A stretch of DNA of 64,000 bases from Alsobacter metallidurans (GCF_014636935.1 NZ_BMES01000002.1:1423148-1487147); one strand, 5' to 3'; positions 42,333 to 50,632 are shown, counted from the first letter of the stretch. Program-made: numbers and translations. The notes: generated by a model not told the origin, from the letters alone.

Positions 42333-43040
42333 ATGATCCGTAATCTCCTCCTCGCCGCCACGGCCCTGACCGTGATGTCGGGCGTCGCCTCGGCCGCCGA
42401 CCTGCCGACCTCGAAGGGCGCCCCGATGGCGCCGGTGGTGTACGCCCCCGTCTTCACGTGGCAGGGCTTCTACGTCGGTCTGAACGCCGGCTACGGCTTC
42501 TCCGACAACCGCAACGTGACCTTCACGAGCGGCACGGGCGTCGTCACGACGTTCAGCGACAGCAACGACGGCGGCTTCGTCGGTGGTGGCCAGATCGGCT
42601 ACAACTGGCAGTTCGGCCAGATCGTCGCTGGCGTTGAGGCCGACATCCAGTACGCCGACCTCGGCCGCAAGAGCGACTTCGCTCCCTTCTACTACGGCGG
42701 CGGCAACGACAGCAGCTACTTCGGCACCGTTCGCGGCCGCCTCGGTTACGCTTTCGATCGCGCCCTCATCTACGTGACCGGCGGTCTCGCTTACGGCGAC
42801 ATCGGCGGCAGCGCCTTCGGCAACGACAACACCAAGGCCGGCTGGACCCTGGGCGGCGGCGTCGAGTACGCCTTCACCCCGAACTGGACCGCCAAGATCG
42901 AAGGTCTCTACGTGAACATCGATCGTGGCAACCGTGGCTACGTTGTCGCCGGCCCGACGGCTGCGACCACCTATGCGGTCACCAGCGGCAAGAACAACGA
43001 CTTCGGCGTTGTTCGCGTCGGCCTGAACTACAAGTTCTAA
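42333..43040 (+). CDS. Omp25/31-type outer membrane beta-barrel protein
   Basis: A 235-residue outer membrane protein with a signal peptide ending SAAD, then the family opening FTWQGFYVGLNAGYGFSDN. Alternating strands rich in Gly, Tyr and Asn follow, with GYNWQFGQIVAGVEADIQY and GRLGYAFDRALIYVTGGLAYG. It ends in Phe (VGLNYKF), as needed for barrel assembly. This is the Omp25/Omp31/RopB-like family abundant in Hyphomicrobiales envelopes. Codon use is strongly biased, so high expression is likely. It has an AAAGGA ribosome site and a terminator. Confidence 0.93.
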   Translation: MIRNLLLAATALTVMSGVASAADLPTSKGAPMAPVVYAPVFTWQGFYVGLNAGYGFSDNRNVTFTSGTGVVTTFSDSNDGGFVGGGQIGYNWQFGQIVAGVEADIQYADLGRKSDFAPFYYGGGNDSSYFGTVRGRLGYAFDRALIYVTGGLAYGDIGGSAFGNDNTKAGWTLGGGVEYAFTPNWTAKIEGLYVNIDRGNRGYVVAGPTAATTYAVTSGKNNDFGVVRVGLNYKF

Positions 43041-43064
43041 TCCCCGCTTAGGCGAGGCTTAGTG

Positions 43065-43096
43065 AGCCCGGCGGACTTCGGTCCGCCGGGCTTTTT
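43065..43096 (+). terminator. Terminator after the outer membrane protein gene
   Basis: A 12-bp stem AGCCCGGCGGAC with a TTCG tetraloop, followed by five T. Confidence 0.93.
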
Positions 43097-43249
43097 CGTG
43101 TCTGAGCGTCCGCGGCGACGCGATCCTGGGCCCGTGTGACCGGACCGCCGGAGGCCAACAAGGCAACCGAACCTGCTTTCGCCCGTTAAGGAGTTCTGCG
43201 TGTCACGGCCGGCGCCTCGGCCTGCGTTGATTGAACGGGCGTAATTTTC

Positions 43250-44275
43250 ATGAACAGCGGACACCGGTTCCAGGAACTGGCGGACCATGCCCCCGTGCTC
43301 ATCTGGCGGGTCGGTCCGGACAAGATGTGCAATTACGTCAACATTCCTCGCCTAGAATTCACCGGACGATCCCTCGAAAGCGAATGCGGCGATGGCTGGT
43401 TCGACCCGATCCACGCCGAGGATGCGGAGCGTTGTCGCCGGCATTTCAACACCGCCTTTGACCGCCGGGCCGAATTCACCATCGACTATCGCCTGCGCCG
43501 GCATGACGGCGCCTACCGCTGGGTCATGGACCGGGGTCGTCCATTCTTTGATTCGGAAGGCCGGTTCTCGGGCTATCTCGGATCCTGCATCGACATTACG
43601 GATCGCAAGGAAGCCGAAGTCCGCGCCACCGCGGCCTTGGCGGAAGCCCGACGCGCTGTGCGTCAGCGCGACGTGCTGCTGGCCGAGGTTCATCATCGGG
43701 TCAAAAACAACCTCCAGGTGATCCTGAGCCTGATCGGCCTGAAGGCCCGCGACGTGAACGACGAAGAGTGCCGCCTTGCGCTGGAGTCGGTCGGGCGCCG
43801 GGTCCAGGCCATAGGAGTGATCCAGCAGGAGTTGCACGAAGACGCCGACATCTCGCGCATTGGCCTGCTGGACTACCTGAAGCGCCTGATGCCGCCGTTG
43901 GCGATGATCCACCATGGCGACCGCGCCGCCTTGGTGGTGTCAGGCGAGAATGCGCCGATCGACCTCGCGGCGGCGTCGCTGCTCGGCATGATCCTGGCCG
44001 AGTTGACCGCCAACGCCTTCCGGCACGGCCTCGCCGCCCAGGGCGGATCGCTGTCCGTTCAGGTCGGCAGGAGCCCGATGGGGCGCATCACAGTGACGAT
44101 GGAAGACAATGGCGAGGGCTTCGACGCCGATGAGGCCGCCAAGACAACCGGGATCGGCCTGAAGCTCGTCCGGAACCTGGCCCGGCAGGGACACATCGAC
44201 ATCGCGTGCGACTCGCGCGCCGGAGCGCGCTGGACCATGACGCTCCCGACCGAAGCGCCATCGTCCGAGACTTAA
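43250..44275 (+). CDS. PAS-HisKA_2 histidine kinase
   Basis: A 341-residue soluble kinase. Residues 5-125 form a PAS domain (FQELADHAPVLIWRVGPD to FSGYLGSCIDITDRKEAE). The H-box LLAEVHHRVKNNLQVILSL is typical of HisKA_2, followed by the N-box ILAELTANAFRHGL and G-box GIGLKLVRNL. HisKA_2 kinases commonly act in PhyR-centred GSR networks. It is convergent with the single-domain regulator at 44278, with only two bases between the stops. No EcfG promoter seen. Confidence 0.9.
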   Translation: MNSGHRFQELADHAPVLIWRVGPDKMCNYVNIPRLEFTGRSLESECGDGWFDPIHAEDAERCRRHFNTAFDRRAEFTIDYRLRRHDGAYRWVMDRGRPFFDSEGRFSGYLGSCIDITDRKEAEVRATAALAEARRAVRQRDVLLAEVHHRVKNNLQVILSLIGLKARDVNDEECRLALESVGRRVQAIGVIQQELHEDADISRIGLLDYLKRLMPPLAMIHHGDRAALVVSGENAPIDLAAASLLGMILAELTANAFRHGLAAQGGSLSVQVGRSPMGRITVTMEDNGEGFDADEAAKTTGIGLKLVRNLARQGHIDIACDSRAGARWTMTLPTEAPSSET

Positions 44276-44277
44276 AG

Positions 44278-44661
44278 TCAGCCGCGGGCCGCCATGGTCA
44301 TCAGCCGCTCGATCGTCGACTCAAGTTCGGCGACCTGGAACGGCTTGCCGAGATGCGCCGTCGGCGGCTTCGGGGTGATGGGCTGGGGCCCCTGCCCCGT
44401 ATGGCCGGTGGCGAAGATCACCGGCAGCAGCGGCGTCTTGGCGCGCAGCAGCTCGGCGAGACGATCGCCGGCGATGTCGGGCAGTCCGAGATCCGTGATC
44501 AACAGGTCGATGTCCGAGTGCTCCCCGAACAAGGCGAGAGCCTGCCCGCCGTTGAGCGCCTCGAGCGGCCGGTGGCCGAGCTCTTCCAACATATCCACGA
44601 GGGTGAGCGCGATGAGCGGCTCGTCCTCGACAAGCAACACTTTGAAAGAGGCCCCGTCCAA
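44278..44661 (-). CDS. Single-domain response regulator, FATGUY type
   Basis: A 127-residue receiver domain without output. Conserved residues are the acidic pocket VEDEP, the phospho-acceptor Asp in LLITDLGLPD (about residue 57), the FATGHTG motif and Lys in HLGKPF. The FATG signature marks the FATGUY family, whose member SdrG helps phosphorylate PhyR in alphaproteobacteria. It therefore could link the kinases of this island to PhyR. It begins with TTG preceded by GGAAGG. Confidence 0.88.
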   Translation of the reverse strand: MDGASFKVLLVEDEPLIALTLVDMLEELGHRPLEALNGGQALALFGEHSDIDLLITDLGLPDIAGDRLAELLRAKTPLLPVIFATGHTGQGPQPITPKPPTAHLGKPFQVAELESTIERLMTMAARG

Positions 44662-44817
44662 AGCAACACCTTCCGCCCGACACTTCGACAGGGCAAATCA
44701 ACAACGACAACGGCCCCGCGTGCAGTCTACCGCAACACGTCCGACGGATTCCAGTCATGTTCGGCAGCGAACGCGACCTCGTGGCGACCCGCTCGCGCGG
44801 CGGCTCGCCACGGGTAC

Positions 44818-44994
44818 TTACGCTTTCCGCCCCGTCGTGTCGCCTGTTTGTTCCTTATCGCGCGCCGGCGTATGCGGCGCGCCAGTTCCGGTGCGGCTTT
44901 CATCGGCCGCGCCGGGCTGGCCGGGTCGATGAGCAGGCGCGCCTTTGGCGATTTTGGCGGGAGCAGATTTCGGCGTCTTGGCGTCGCTGGGCAT
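44818..44994 (-). CDS. 58-residue Lys/Ala/Pro-rich disordered protein
   Basis: The product begins PSDAKTPKSAPAKIAKGAPAH and ends DTTGRKA, is basic, and has almost no hydrophobic residues, so it should be disordered. Its ATG overlaps the stop of the preceding gene (TAATG), with GGAGG just upstream, arguing for a translated, coupled gene. No family recognised. Confidence 0.65.
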   Translation of the reverse strand: MPSDAKTPKSAPAKIAKGAPAHRPGQPGAADESRTGTGAPHTPARDKEQTGDTTGRKA

Positions 44995-45221
44995 TATTGC
45001 GCCTCCGCTGTGGGATCGGGTTTCAGGCCTCCGGTCGCGGTCTCGATCGCATGCCGGAGCATGTGGAACTGACGCAGGCCCTCGACGAGCTCGTCCTTGG
45101 TCATCGCGCAGGCGCCCGGTAGGCCGATTTCGAATGCGAAGGACCGCAGGTCGGCCGTGATCGGATCGTCGGGTAGGCGAATGCTGGCCTGCCTCGGGCC
45201 GCTGGTGTGAATCTCACGCAT
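44994..45221 (-). CDS. 75-residue protein of unknown function
   Basis: A small soluble protein with a beta-like start (ASIRLPDDPITADLRSFAFEIG) and a helical end (MTKDELVEGLRQFHMLRHAIE). It is the first gene of a two-gene operon whose EcfG promoter lies 69 bases upstream. Start at the ATG 45221 is the most likely; longer forms would cross the promoter. Confidence 0.65.
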   Translation of the reverse strand: MREIHTSGPRQASIRLPDDPITADLRSFAFEIGLPGACAMTKDELVEGLRQFHMLRHAIETATGGLKPDPTAEAQ

Positions 45222-45289
45222 GGCGAACTGGAACTCGTCAACAAACCGCTCGCGGGCGGAGCGCCGGCATTGCGGTATTCGGCGACAGC

Positions 45290-45315
45290 AACGCAGGACG
45301 GATTCGAGAAGTTCC
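45290..45315 (-). promoter_or_regulatory. EcfG promoter of the two small genes
   Basis: Minus strand: GGAAC (45315-45311), 17-base spacer, CGTT (45293-45290). Confidence 0.78.
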
Positions 45316-45348
45316 GCCGCCCTCTTTTGACGGCTCGGGAGCTCATGC

Positions 45349-45373
45349 GGAACCCTGCCGCACAGCCCGCGTT
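45349..45373 (+). promoter_or_regulatory. EcfG promoter of the MscS channel gene
   Basis: GGAAC (45349-45353), 16-base spacer, CGTT (45370-45373), 78 bases before the ATG at 45452, divergent from the preceding promoter. Confidence 0.82.
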
Positions 45374-45451
45374 GAACAGCTCGATCCACATCGGAGCCTT
45401 GTCTTGAGCATTGGAGCGCATCGGCTGCCTCGGACGCAGTGCTGGGCGGCG

Positions 45452-47740
45452 ATGAAGATCGCTCTGGCGCTGTGCGCGCTCGCATGGGTTCTCATTTCGG
45501 CGCCCGCCCACGCCGCCTCGTCAACCTCCAGCGTCAATCCCGCGCTGCCCTTCGCGCTCGGCGCAGGCGCGTCCAAGCCGGCCGACAACAAGGCGCAGCC
45601 GCCGGACGATCCCGCGAAGGTGCCGGATTTCGTCAGTCGGCTCGACGACCGGCAAGCCCGCTCCCTGCTGCTCGATACGCTCGCCGCCAAGCCGAAGCCC
45701 GAGCAGCGCGCCGAAAACGACTCGGTTACGGACCTCTTCGGCAGCGTGCTGACGGCAGGTCGCCGCTACGCCGACCGCGTCGCCACGGTGGCGGCCGGCG
45801 CGCCCAATCTGGTGATGCTCCGCGACAGCGTCCTGACCCATCTCGATGCGACGCCGGCCTCGATGCTCGGCCTGATCGGCTGGATCGTTCTCTCGATCGG
45901 CGCGGCCGGAGCGATCGAGGCGATCGTGCGGGTGTTGGTGGACTGGAACCTGCGCCGCCGCCGCGCCCGCCAGGGGCTGCCTCCGCCGCCCGAATCCCTG
46001 CGCGACGGCGGCCGCCTCGGCCAGCGCAGCGTCGGCCTCGCTTGCTTCACGGCTGTGGCGACCGGCCTCGTGCTGGCGTCGCCGCGGGCCTTGTCCCAGG
46101 CGCAGCAGGACTTCGCCCTCTCCTTCGTGGCCGGCGCGCTGATCGTCCGCGTCGCCGACACCTCCGCGTATCTGTGCATCGCCTACCTCGTGCCGCCGTC
46201 CACCGCCGCGGCGCGCAAAAGCGTCCGGCGGGCGCTGCGCGGCACCGTGGTGGGCGCGCACGCCACCGTGATCCTCGGCGCGCTGCTCCTCACCGAGTTC
46301 CGCACCAGCGGCGTGCCCTTCGAGGCCCGCCTCCTGATCGGCATGGCGCTGTGGACCCTGCTCGGCATGTTCCTCTACGCCGGGGTGAACCGCCTGCGCC
46401 TCATGGTCGAGGCTCCCGTCGAGGAAGGGCGGTTCAAGCGCGAGACCTTTGTGTTCCGCTGGCTGCGCACGCACTGGTACGGCGTCGCCCGGGCGGTGAT
46501 CGGCCTCGCCTGGGTGTTTACCCTCCTGAGCGCACTCGAGACCGGCCCCATGGCGTTCGAGGCCGGCGTCCTGAGCCTCCTGCTGGTGATCTACACGCCC
46601 GCCGCCGTGCGCCTTCTCACGCTGGCGCTGCGCCGCAGCTTCGCGCGTCGCCAGGGACACGACGAGAAGGTCGACCCGCCCTGGACCACCAGCCTCGTGC
46701 GCTGCGCCCGCATTCTGGCGGCCGTAGCGGCGCTCTACATGATGGGCCGGATCTGGGGCCTCGACGTCTTCGCTTATGCGAGCAATCGCTTGGGCGAGAG
46801 TGTCGCCCGCATGGTGATCGACGTCTCCATCATCGTGCTGCTCGCCTATGTGGTGTGGGAGATCATCCGCGCGATCGTGCGCAGCGAGGCCGGCGGCGAG
46901 CCCGTCGATCCGGAGGACGACGCCGAGGTCGCCTTTGAGGAAGGCAGCATGAAGCCGCAGACGCGGATGCAGACCTTCATGCCGCTGGTCGAAAAGTTCC
47001 TGTTCGTGGTCGTGCTCATCGTCGCCGGCATGATGATTTTGAAGACGCTGGGCGTGGACACCGGCCCCCTGCTGGCCGGCGCCGGCATCGTCGGCATCGC
47101 GATCGGCTTTGGTGCGCAAACGCTGGTGAAGGACATCGTCTCGGGCATCTTCTTCCTGCTCGATGACGCATTCCGGCTGGGTGAGTACGTCGAGATCGAC
47201 CAGACGCGCGGCACCGTCGAGGGCATCTCGATCCGCAGCCTGCGCATCCGCCACCATCGCGGCGCGGTCCACACGGTGCCGTTCGGCACCATCCAGCGGC
47301 TCACCAACTACAGCCGCGACTGGATCATCCTGAAGCTGGAATTCCTGCTCGCGTTCGAGACCGACCTCAAGCTGGTGAAGAAAATCGTCAAGGAGATCGG
47401 CAAGGAGCTGCTGGAGGATGAGGAATACGGCCAGCACTTCCTGGAGCCGGTGAAATCCCAGGGCGTGCGCCGGATGGAGCAGATCGGCATGGTGATCGGC
47501 ATCAAGTTCATGGCCAAGCCGGGCGAGCAGTTTATCCTGCGCCGCGAGGTGTACCAGCGCGTGCGCGACGCCTTCGAGAAGAACGGCATCGCGTTCGCGC
47601 GGCCGCAGGTGGTCGTGCAGGTGCCCAGCGGCAAGCTCTCGGCCGAAGAGGCGGAAGGCTTCGCGGCCGCCGCCGCCGAGGCCGCCGAGCCGCCGCCCAC
47701 GCCCGAGGAGTTGCAGCAGCGAAAGGCCAAGGCGAGCTGA
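45452..47740 (+). CDS. MscS-family mechanosensitive ion channel (large form)
   Basis: A 762-residue protein. A signal peptide (MKIALALCALAWVLISAPAHA) and a periplasmic region of about 110 residues precede roughly ten membrane helices. The MscS core begins at about residue 515 with the pore helix LLAGAGIVGIAIGFGAQTLVKDIVSG, then the beta domain (DAFRLGEYVEIDQTRGTVEGISIRSLRIRHHRG) and a cytosolic alpha/beta domain. It should open on membrane tension during hypo-osmotic shock. I prefer the start at 45452 because the signal peptide begins there. EcfG control fits a stress role. Confidence 0.92.
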   Translation: MKIALALCALAWVLISAPAHAASSTSSVNPALPFALGAGASKPADNKAQPPDDPAKVPDFVSRLDDRQARSLLLDTLAAKPKPEQRAENDSVTDLFGSVLTAGRRYADRVATVAAGAPNLVMLRDSVLTHLDATPASMLGLIGWIVLSIGAAGAIEAIVRVLVDWNLRRRRARQGLPPPPESLRDGGRLGQRSVGLACFTAVATGLVLASPRALSQAQQDFALSFVAGALIVRVADTSAYLCIAYLVPPSTAAARKSVRRALRGTVVGAHATVILGALLLTEFRTSGVPFEARLLIGMALWTLLGMFLYAGVNRLRLMVEAPVEEGRFKRETFVFRWLRTHWYGVARAVIGLAWVFTLLSALETGPMAFEAGVLSLLLVIYTPAAVRLLTLALRRSFARRQGHDEKVDPPWTTSLVRCARILAAVAALYMMGRIWGLDVFAYASNRLGESVARMVIDVSIIVLLAYVVWEIIRAIVRSEAGGEPVDPEDDAEVAFEEGSMKPQTRMQTFMPLVEKFLFVVVLIVAGMMILKTLGVDTGPLLAGAGIVGIAIGFGAQTLVKDIVSGIFFLLDDAFRLGEYVEIDQTRGTVEGISIRSLRIRHHRGAVHTVPFGTIQRLTNYSRDWIILKLEFLLAFETDLKLVKKIVKEIGKELLEDEEYGQHFLEPVKSQGVRRMEQIGMVIGIKFMAKPGEQFILRREVYQRVRDAFEKNGIAFARPQVVVQVPSGKLSAEEAEGFAAAAAEAAEPPPTPEELQQRKAKAS

Positions 47741-47761
47741 CAAGCACCCCTCACGAGGCCC

Positions 47762-47786
47762 GGAACGGACGCCGCGATGCGGCGTT
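47762..47786 (+). promoter_or_regulatory. EcfG promoter of the Pro-rich small gene
   Basis: GGAAC (47762-47766), 16-base spacer, CGTT (47783-47786), 23 bases before the ATG. Confidence 0.85.
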
Positions 47787-47809
47787 CGCCTTGGCAACGG
47801 AGAACGATC

Positions 47810-48004
47810 ATGCAGCAAGCCGCGCCCGATCCGGGCCCCACCCCGAATCCGAACCCGACTCCCACGCCGCAGCCGAACCCGGTTCCCTCGCCGCAGCCCG
47901 ACATTCCGGACCCCAGCCCGCCAGGCCCCGACATTCCGGATCCGAACCCCGCTCCCGTGATGCCGCCCATGAGCGACCCCATTCCGCCGCCCGTCCAGAT
48001 GTGA
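47810..48004 (+). CDS. 64-residue proline-rich, Asn/Asp-containing protein
   Basis: The product is almost entirely Pro-X repeats (PTPNPNPTPTPQPNPVP, then PDIPDPSPPGPDIPDPNP), without charge clusters, hydrophobic helices or a signal peptide. It would be an extended, disordered chain. It has a GGAGAA ribosome site, a tight EcfG promoter and its own terminator, so it is probably expressed. I know of no function. Confidence 0.75.
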   Translation: MQQAAPDPGPTPNPNPTPTPQPNPVPSPQPDIPDPSPPGPDIPDPNPAPVMPPMSDPIPPPVQM

Positions 48005-48019
48005 CGTTGCGGCACGACC

Positions 48020-48047
48020 AAGGCCCGGCTTTCCGCCGGGCCTTTTT
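48020..48047 (+). terminator. Terminator after the Pro-rich gene
   Basis: A 10-bp stem AAGGCCCGGC followed by five T. Confidence 0.9.
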
Positions 48048-48125
48048 CATGGCGCGCTGGCGAGGGCGGTTGCCACCCAGAATTGAGTTGCGTAGCTTTC
48101 GGGTCTGTACGCGGAGCCGCACGAG

Positions 48126-48150
48126 GGAACCATCGTCCCCGGGATACGTT
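48126..48150 (+). promoter_or_regulatory. EcfG promoter of the gene at 48203
   Basis: GGAAC (48126-48130), 16-base spacer, CGTT (48147-48150), 52 bases before the ATG. Confidence 0.85.
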
Positions 48151-48202
48151 TCGTCGCATCCGTTCCCGTTTGATTCGTTCCGCTTTCCAGAAGGAGACGC
48201 CC

Positions 48203-48496
48203 ATGCAAACGGACGTCCAGGACGTCGCGCGCGCCCGAACCGGCGCGGCCGGTTCTCCTCCGGGCGCGATTACGCCGCGATCATTGCTTGCCGAAAGGGG
48301 CGGAGTGCCCGAATGCGAGCGGTCTACCGACCTCGCCCATGTTCTCGACGACATGGTTCACTTGGTGCGTTGCCTGATCGAACTCGACGAGACGGATGCG
48401 CGCGACCGGTGGACGAGAGAAGCGTCAAGCTATGAGGCGCTTGCGAAGGCGCGACGCTCGCTGCACCGCTGCGCCCGCAACCGCGGCATGGCTTGA
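48203..48496 (+). CDS. 97-residue protein of unknown function
   Basis: The first 40 residues are disordered. The rest is a helical hairpin (DLAHVLDDMVHLVRCLIELDE, then YEALAKARRSLHRCARN). The ATG at 48203 has a perfect AAGGAG ribosome site and follows an EcfG promoter. No known motif. Confidence 0.75.
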   Translation: MQTDVQDVARARTGAAGSPPGAITPRSLLAERGGVPECERSTDLAHVLDDMVHLVRCLIELDETDARDRWTREASSYEALAKARRSLHRCARNRGMA

Positions 48497-48608
48497 AATA
48501 ATTTTCCACCCGAATGGAACCGCCGCGCCAGAGCGGCGTTTGTGGTCATGTCTGCGCGGGTCGGTCGGAATGAACGCCCCCTCTTCCGACTGGCGCCGCG
48601 CCGCCTTT

Positions 48609-48643
48609 GACCCGCAACGTCCGCGTTGCGGGTCTTTCTTTTT
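48609..48643 (+). terminator. Terminator between 48496 and 48817
   Basis: An 11-bp stem GACCCGCAACG followed by TTTCTTTTT. The remaining gap holds only the promoter at 48717. Confidence 0.88.
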
Positions 48644-48716
48644 ATCGCGCGGCATTGAGGGCCCGCCGCATTCGGCGAGACGCGCCGCGCTCAAATGAAC
48701 GCTTTGGCTTCAGCTT

Positions 48717-48742
48717 GGAACTCTCCGTCGAGCCGTGACGTT
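48717..48742 (+). promoter_or_regulatory. EcfG promoter of the DUF883-holin operon
   Basis: GGAAC (48717-48721), 17-base spacer, CGTT (48739-48742). Confidence 0.82.
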
Positions 48743-48816
48743 GCGACTTCAAGTCTCAGGCCCAGGCGCGGCCTCACGCCGATGTGCAGGGCGGTCCGAG
48801 AAGGAGCTTCGATCCG

Positions 48817-49158
48817 ATGTTTGGTAGCCAGGAAACCCGCATGTCCGACGTTCGCGACGACCTTGCCGCCGTTCGCAATGATCTGGCCCGGCTCGCCGAT
48901 ACGGTGTCGAACATGGTTGCCGGTCGAGGCGGCGTGGCCCGCAACGCCCGAGGCGCCGTCGATCAGGCCCGTGACAAGGTCTACGCGCGCGCCAACGATC
49001 TCGGCAAGGCTGGCGGAATGCTGGCCGACGAGGCCCGCGATCGTCTGAATCGGGCCAACCGGCAGATCGAGAACCGCATCGAGCACAACCCGATCAGGGC
49101 CGTCCTGATCGCTGCAGGCGTCGGCCTCGTGCTGGGCCTCATGAGCCGTTCACGCTGA
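48817..49158 (+). CDS. DUF883/ElaB-like membrane-anchored stress protein
   Basis: A 113-residue protein with a helical region (DVRDDLAAVRNDLARLADTVSN) and a C-terminal anchor after RIEHNPIRAVLIAAGVGLVLG. Same build as the gene at 32107. AAGGAG lies 10 bases before the ATG. It overlaps the next gene by one base (TGATG), making a two-gene operon behind an EcfG promoter. Confidence 0.83.
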   Translation: MFGSQETRMSDVRDDLAAVRNDLARLADTVSNMVAGRGGVARNARGAVDQARDKVYARANDLGKAGGMLADEARDRLNRANRQIENRIEHNPIRAVLIAAGVGLVLGLMSRSR

Positions 49159-49670
49159 TGGGTGGGCTTTTTGCGACCCTGAAAGACACGGCCATGCGCC
49201 CGGTGCGCACGGCCATGTCGAACCTCGTCGAGGACGTGATCGAGTTCGCGTTGATCGGCATCCTCGCCATGCTGGCGATCGGCTTCGGTATCGGCGCCGT
49301 CTATATCTGGCTGAGCCAGAAATATGGCGAGCTCTACGCGGCCCTGATCATGGCGGGCGTCTTCCTGGTGCTGGCCATCTTCGTGTTTGTGGTTCGCGCC
49401 ATCTCGAGCGCCGCGCGGCGCAAAAAGGCTGAACGTGAGCGTCGCGAGCTTGCCGAGAAGGTAGGCCAGGCGACGCACTCGGCCCTTGATATCGTAACCT
49501 TGATCAAGGCGGTGGGAGCAGGCCGCGGCGGATCGGCGTCTCGGGACGACGCTCGCGGCAGCATGGCGGCGCGCGTCGCCCATTCGGTGACAAGCCAGGT
49601 CAGCCCCTGGACGTTGGTCGGCATCTCGATCCTGGCCGGCTTCGTCGGCGGCCGGAAGCTTGGCGACTGA
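49158..49670 (+). CDS. Phage holin superfamily/DUF1469-like membrane protein
   Basis: A 170-residue protein with two adjacent membrane helices (about residues 27-53 and 60-84), a basic loop (SSAARRKKAERERRELAEKVGQ) and a helical end. Proteins of this family (YqjE-like) are usually encoded with YqjD/ElaB partners, exactly the arrangement seen here. The holin name is historical; lysis is not implied. The partner gene overlaps its start. Confidence 0.82.
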   Translation: MGGLFATLKDTAMRPVRTAMSNLVEDVIEFALIGILAMLAIGFGIGAVYIWLSQKYGELYAALIMAGVFLVLAIFVFVVRAISSAARRKKAERERRELAEKVGQATHSALDIVTLIKAVGAGRGGSASRDDARGSMAARVAHSVTSQVSPWTLVGISILAGFVGGRKLGD

Positions 49671-49696
49671 TCGTCCGAGGTCATAGGACACTCACG

Positions 49697-49727
49697 AAAA
49701 AGGCCGCGACATCGTCGCGGCCTTTTT
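49697..49727. terminator. Bidirectional terminator
   Basis: A perfect 14-bp stem AAAAAGGCCGCGAC with a 3-base loop, between the convergent holin-family gene and the right phyR. Confidence 0.93.
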
Positions 49728-49748
49728 GGTTTGTTGGAGACGAAGCGA

Positions 49749-50552
49749 TCAGCCGGCCGCGGTCTTCTGCTTGCGATGCGACTTCTGGTCGAAGAACAGC
49801 GCCTGGCTGATCACGGCCTTCACGGTCTCGACCCGGAAGGGCTTGGTCACCAGGAACGCCGGCTCGGGGCGCTCGCCCGTCAGGAACCGCTCCGGATAGG
49901 CGGTGATGAAGATGACCGGCACCTCGAACGACTCGAGAATGTCGTTCACGGCGTCGAGGCCCGAGGATCCGTCCGCGAGCTGGATGTCCGCCAGCACAAG
50001 GCCGGGCTGCTGCTTGCGGACCGCCTCCACGGCTTCGCCGCGGGTGCGCGCGACTTCGATGACGCGGTGGCCGAGGCCTTCGACGAGGGACTCCAGATCC
50101 ATCGCGATGATCGGCTCGTCCTCGATGATCAGCACGTCCGTCGCCATCTGCTGGGCGATCTCGCGGCCCGCTTCGTCGATCAGGTTGCCGACATCATCGG
50201 AGCTGCGACCCATCGCGCCGGCGATCTGCTCATGCGTGAAGCCCTCGACCGAGCTCAGGAGGAACGCCACGCGGGCCGGCGGAGTCAGCGCCGCGAGATT
50301 GCGGGTAATGCCGCCGCTGGTCGCCGGCGTATCGGTGACCTGGTTCACCGCGATCGATCCCCACACCTTCAGGAAGGCTTTGTAGAGCGCGACACGCGGC
50401 TCCATCTCGCGCTCGAACGAGCTTGGATCGGCGATAAGCGCTTCCAGGGTGGCTACCGCATAGGCGTCGCCGCCTTGCTGGGTGCCGGTAAGAGCGCGGG
50501 CGAACCGACGCAAATAGGGAAGATGCGGTGCGATCGCCTGGGCTATGGACAT
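49749..50552 (-). CDS. phyR: Response regulator PhyR (right, intact copy)
   Basis: A 267-residue PhyR. Residues 1-130 are the sigma-like domain (SIAQAIAPHLPYLRRFARALTGTQ, then RVAFLLSSVEGFTHEQIAGAM). Residues 138-258 form the receiver with IIEDEP, phospho-acceptor Asp189 in VLADIQLADG, Thr in FITAYPERF and Lys in VTKPF. On phosphorylation it binds NepR and frees EcfG. It is divergent from nepR-ecfG, with its own EcfG promoter. It probably carries the GSR alone, as the left copy is broken. Confidence 0.96.
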   Translation of the reverse strand: MSIAQAIAPHLPYLRRFARALTGTQQGGDAYAVATLEALIADPSSFEREMEPRVALYKAFLKVWGSIAVNQVTDTPATSGGITRNLAALTPPARVAFLLSSVEGFTHEQIAGAMGRSSDDVGNLIDEAGREIAQQMATDVLIIEDEPIIAMDLESLVEGLGHRVIEVARTRGEAVEAVRKQQPGLVLADIQLADGSSGLDAVNDILESFEVPVIFITAYPERFLTGERPEPAFLVTKPFRVETVKAVISQALFFDQKSHRKQKTAAG

Positions 50553-50632
50553 GGACGCCCCTTATGAGCTGGAGAGATTTGGCCGTTACGCGCCGGAGTG
50601 TGTCCCGGCGAGCCGGACCTTGACGTTAAACA

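Noticed and set aside
43168-43187. EcfG promoter for the HisKA_2 kinase
   Set aside because: CGAAC and CGTT occur upstream of 43250 but only 11 bases apart, too short for this promoter class.
49158-49670. Prophage holin
   Set aside because: No other phage genes are present. The gene is coupled to a DUF883-like gene and lies under an EcfG promoter, as in chromosomal YqjD-YqjE pairs.
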